From positions 57,587 to 121,586 of the forward strand of contig JANDJZ010000082.1 of the NCBI GenBank assembly GCA_027943245.1: 64,000 nt of DNA. Reading direction: 5' to 3'. This document shows positions 63,951 to 64,000 of this stretch, piece by piece (position 1 is the first letter of the stretch; every line of letters starts with the position of its first letter). This DNA comes from Acanthamoeba sp. SK_2022b. Taxonomy: Eukaryota; Discosea; Longamoebia; Acanthamoebidae. The notes below the pieces were generated by a model. The model was not told the origin of the DNA and searched no databases. It was given only the letters and a program-made list of their open reading frames with translations. The position numbers and the translations under genes are program-made.

Positions 63951-64000
63951 ATGTTAGATTTTCGCTTTCCGACAGCGTTGCAAATGGTCCTTAGCGTCGC
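63951..64000 (+). CDS. Start of a further gene (possible Rrf2-type regulator), cut by the window edge
   Basis: The last 50 bases open with ATG and read MLDFRFPTALQMVLSV, 16 codons, with GCAGAGATAACG ahead. The segment resembles the first helix of Rrf2/BadM-type regulators, but sixteen residues are too few to be sure. The 264-bp gap before it (63687-63950) holds its promoter region and no other gene. Confidence 0.4.
   Translation, partial: MLDFRFPTALQMVLSV

Overview
This window looks like a chromosomal segment of a high-GC enterobacterium, most likely Serratia (S. marcescens-like) or a close Yersiniaceae relative. Nearly every recognisable protein is an enterobacterial orthologue, and gene order follows the Escherichia coli 23-25 min region: opgC/opgGH-yceK-mysB, mdtG, lpxL, trhO(yceA), yceI-yceJ, yceO, solA, bssS, dinI, pyrC, then rne/rluC, yceF, yceD-rpmF-plsX-fabHDG-acpP-fabF-pabC-mltG-tmk-holB-ycfH, ptsG, hinT-ycfL-lpoB-thiK-nagZ-ycfP, ndh and ycfJ. 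The species assignment is inference from synteny and base composition.

Layout. 1-7.1 kb: the end of a macAB efflux operon; the UvrC-like nuclease gene cho under a LexA-type box; a tRNA-like gene with an enlarged anticodon arm; small genes around ylaC; two tiny overlapping membrane-peptide ORFs; and the K+/H+ antiporter nhaP2. 7.3-14.3 kb: osmoregulated periplasmic glucan genes opgC and opgGH, yceK, a GNAT acetyltransferase and mysB. 14.3-20.2 kb: an accessory block absent from this place in E. coli, with a type-2 isopropylmalate synthase, an AraC regulator, an ArsR/BigR-like regulator with two YedE/YeeE sulfur-transport half-proteins and a VOC protein, and a POT peptide transporter. 20.7-33.6 kb: mdtG, a YciI-like gene, lpxL, trhO, yceIJ, tqsA, a reductase with yceO, a LuxR-type regulator with a degenerate receiver, solA, bssS, dinI (clear LexA box), pyrC and a YgiN-like monooxygenase. 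33.7-49.8 kb: RNase E, RluC and the fatty-acid/phospholipid synthesis cluster, running into pabC-mltG-tmk-holB-ycfH. 49.8-57 kb: ptsG with CRP and Mlc operators and an SgrS-target-like leader, then a second accessory block (an AT-rich orphan, mntR plus a DUF4180 gene divergent from mntH, an SDR divergent from an HxlR regulator, and a solute-binding protein). 57.2-64 kb: hinT to nagZ and ycfP, ndh with an FNR-like site, ycfJ, and the first 16 codons of another gene.

The conserved genes serve envelope construction (glucans, lipid A, fatty acids, peptidoglycan processing, lipoproteins), RNA processing, DNA replication and respiration. The accessory genes add sulfur, metal and amino-acid functions with their own regulators. 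I see no insertion sequence, prophage, CRISPR array or rRNA. The most unusual item is the RNA-like element at 2992-3088. It keeps the tertiary-structure residues of a tRNA and an encoded CCA end, but carries a 39-nt hairpin where a 17-nt anticodon arm should be.
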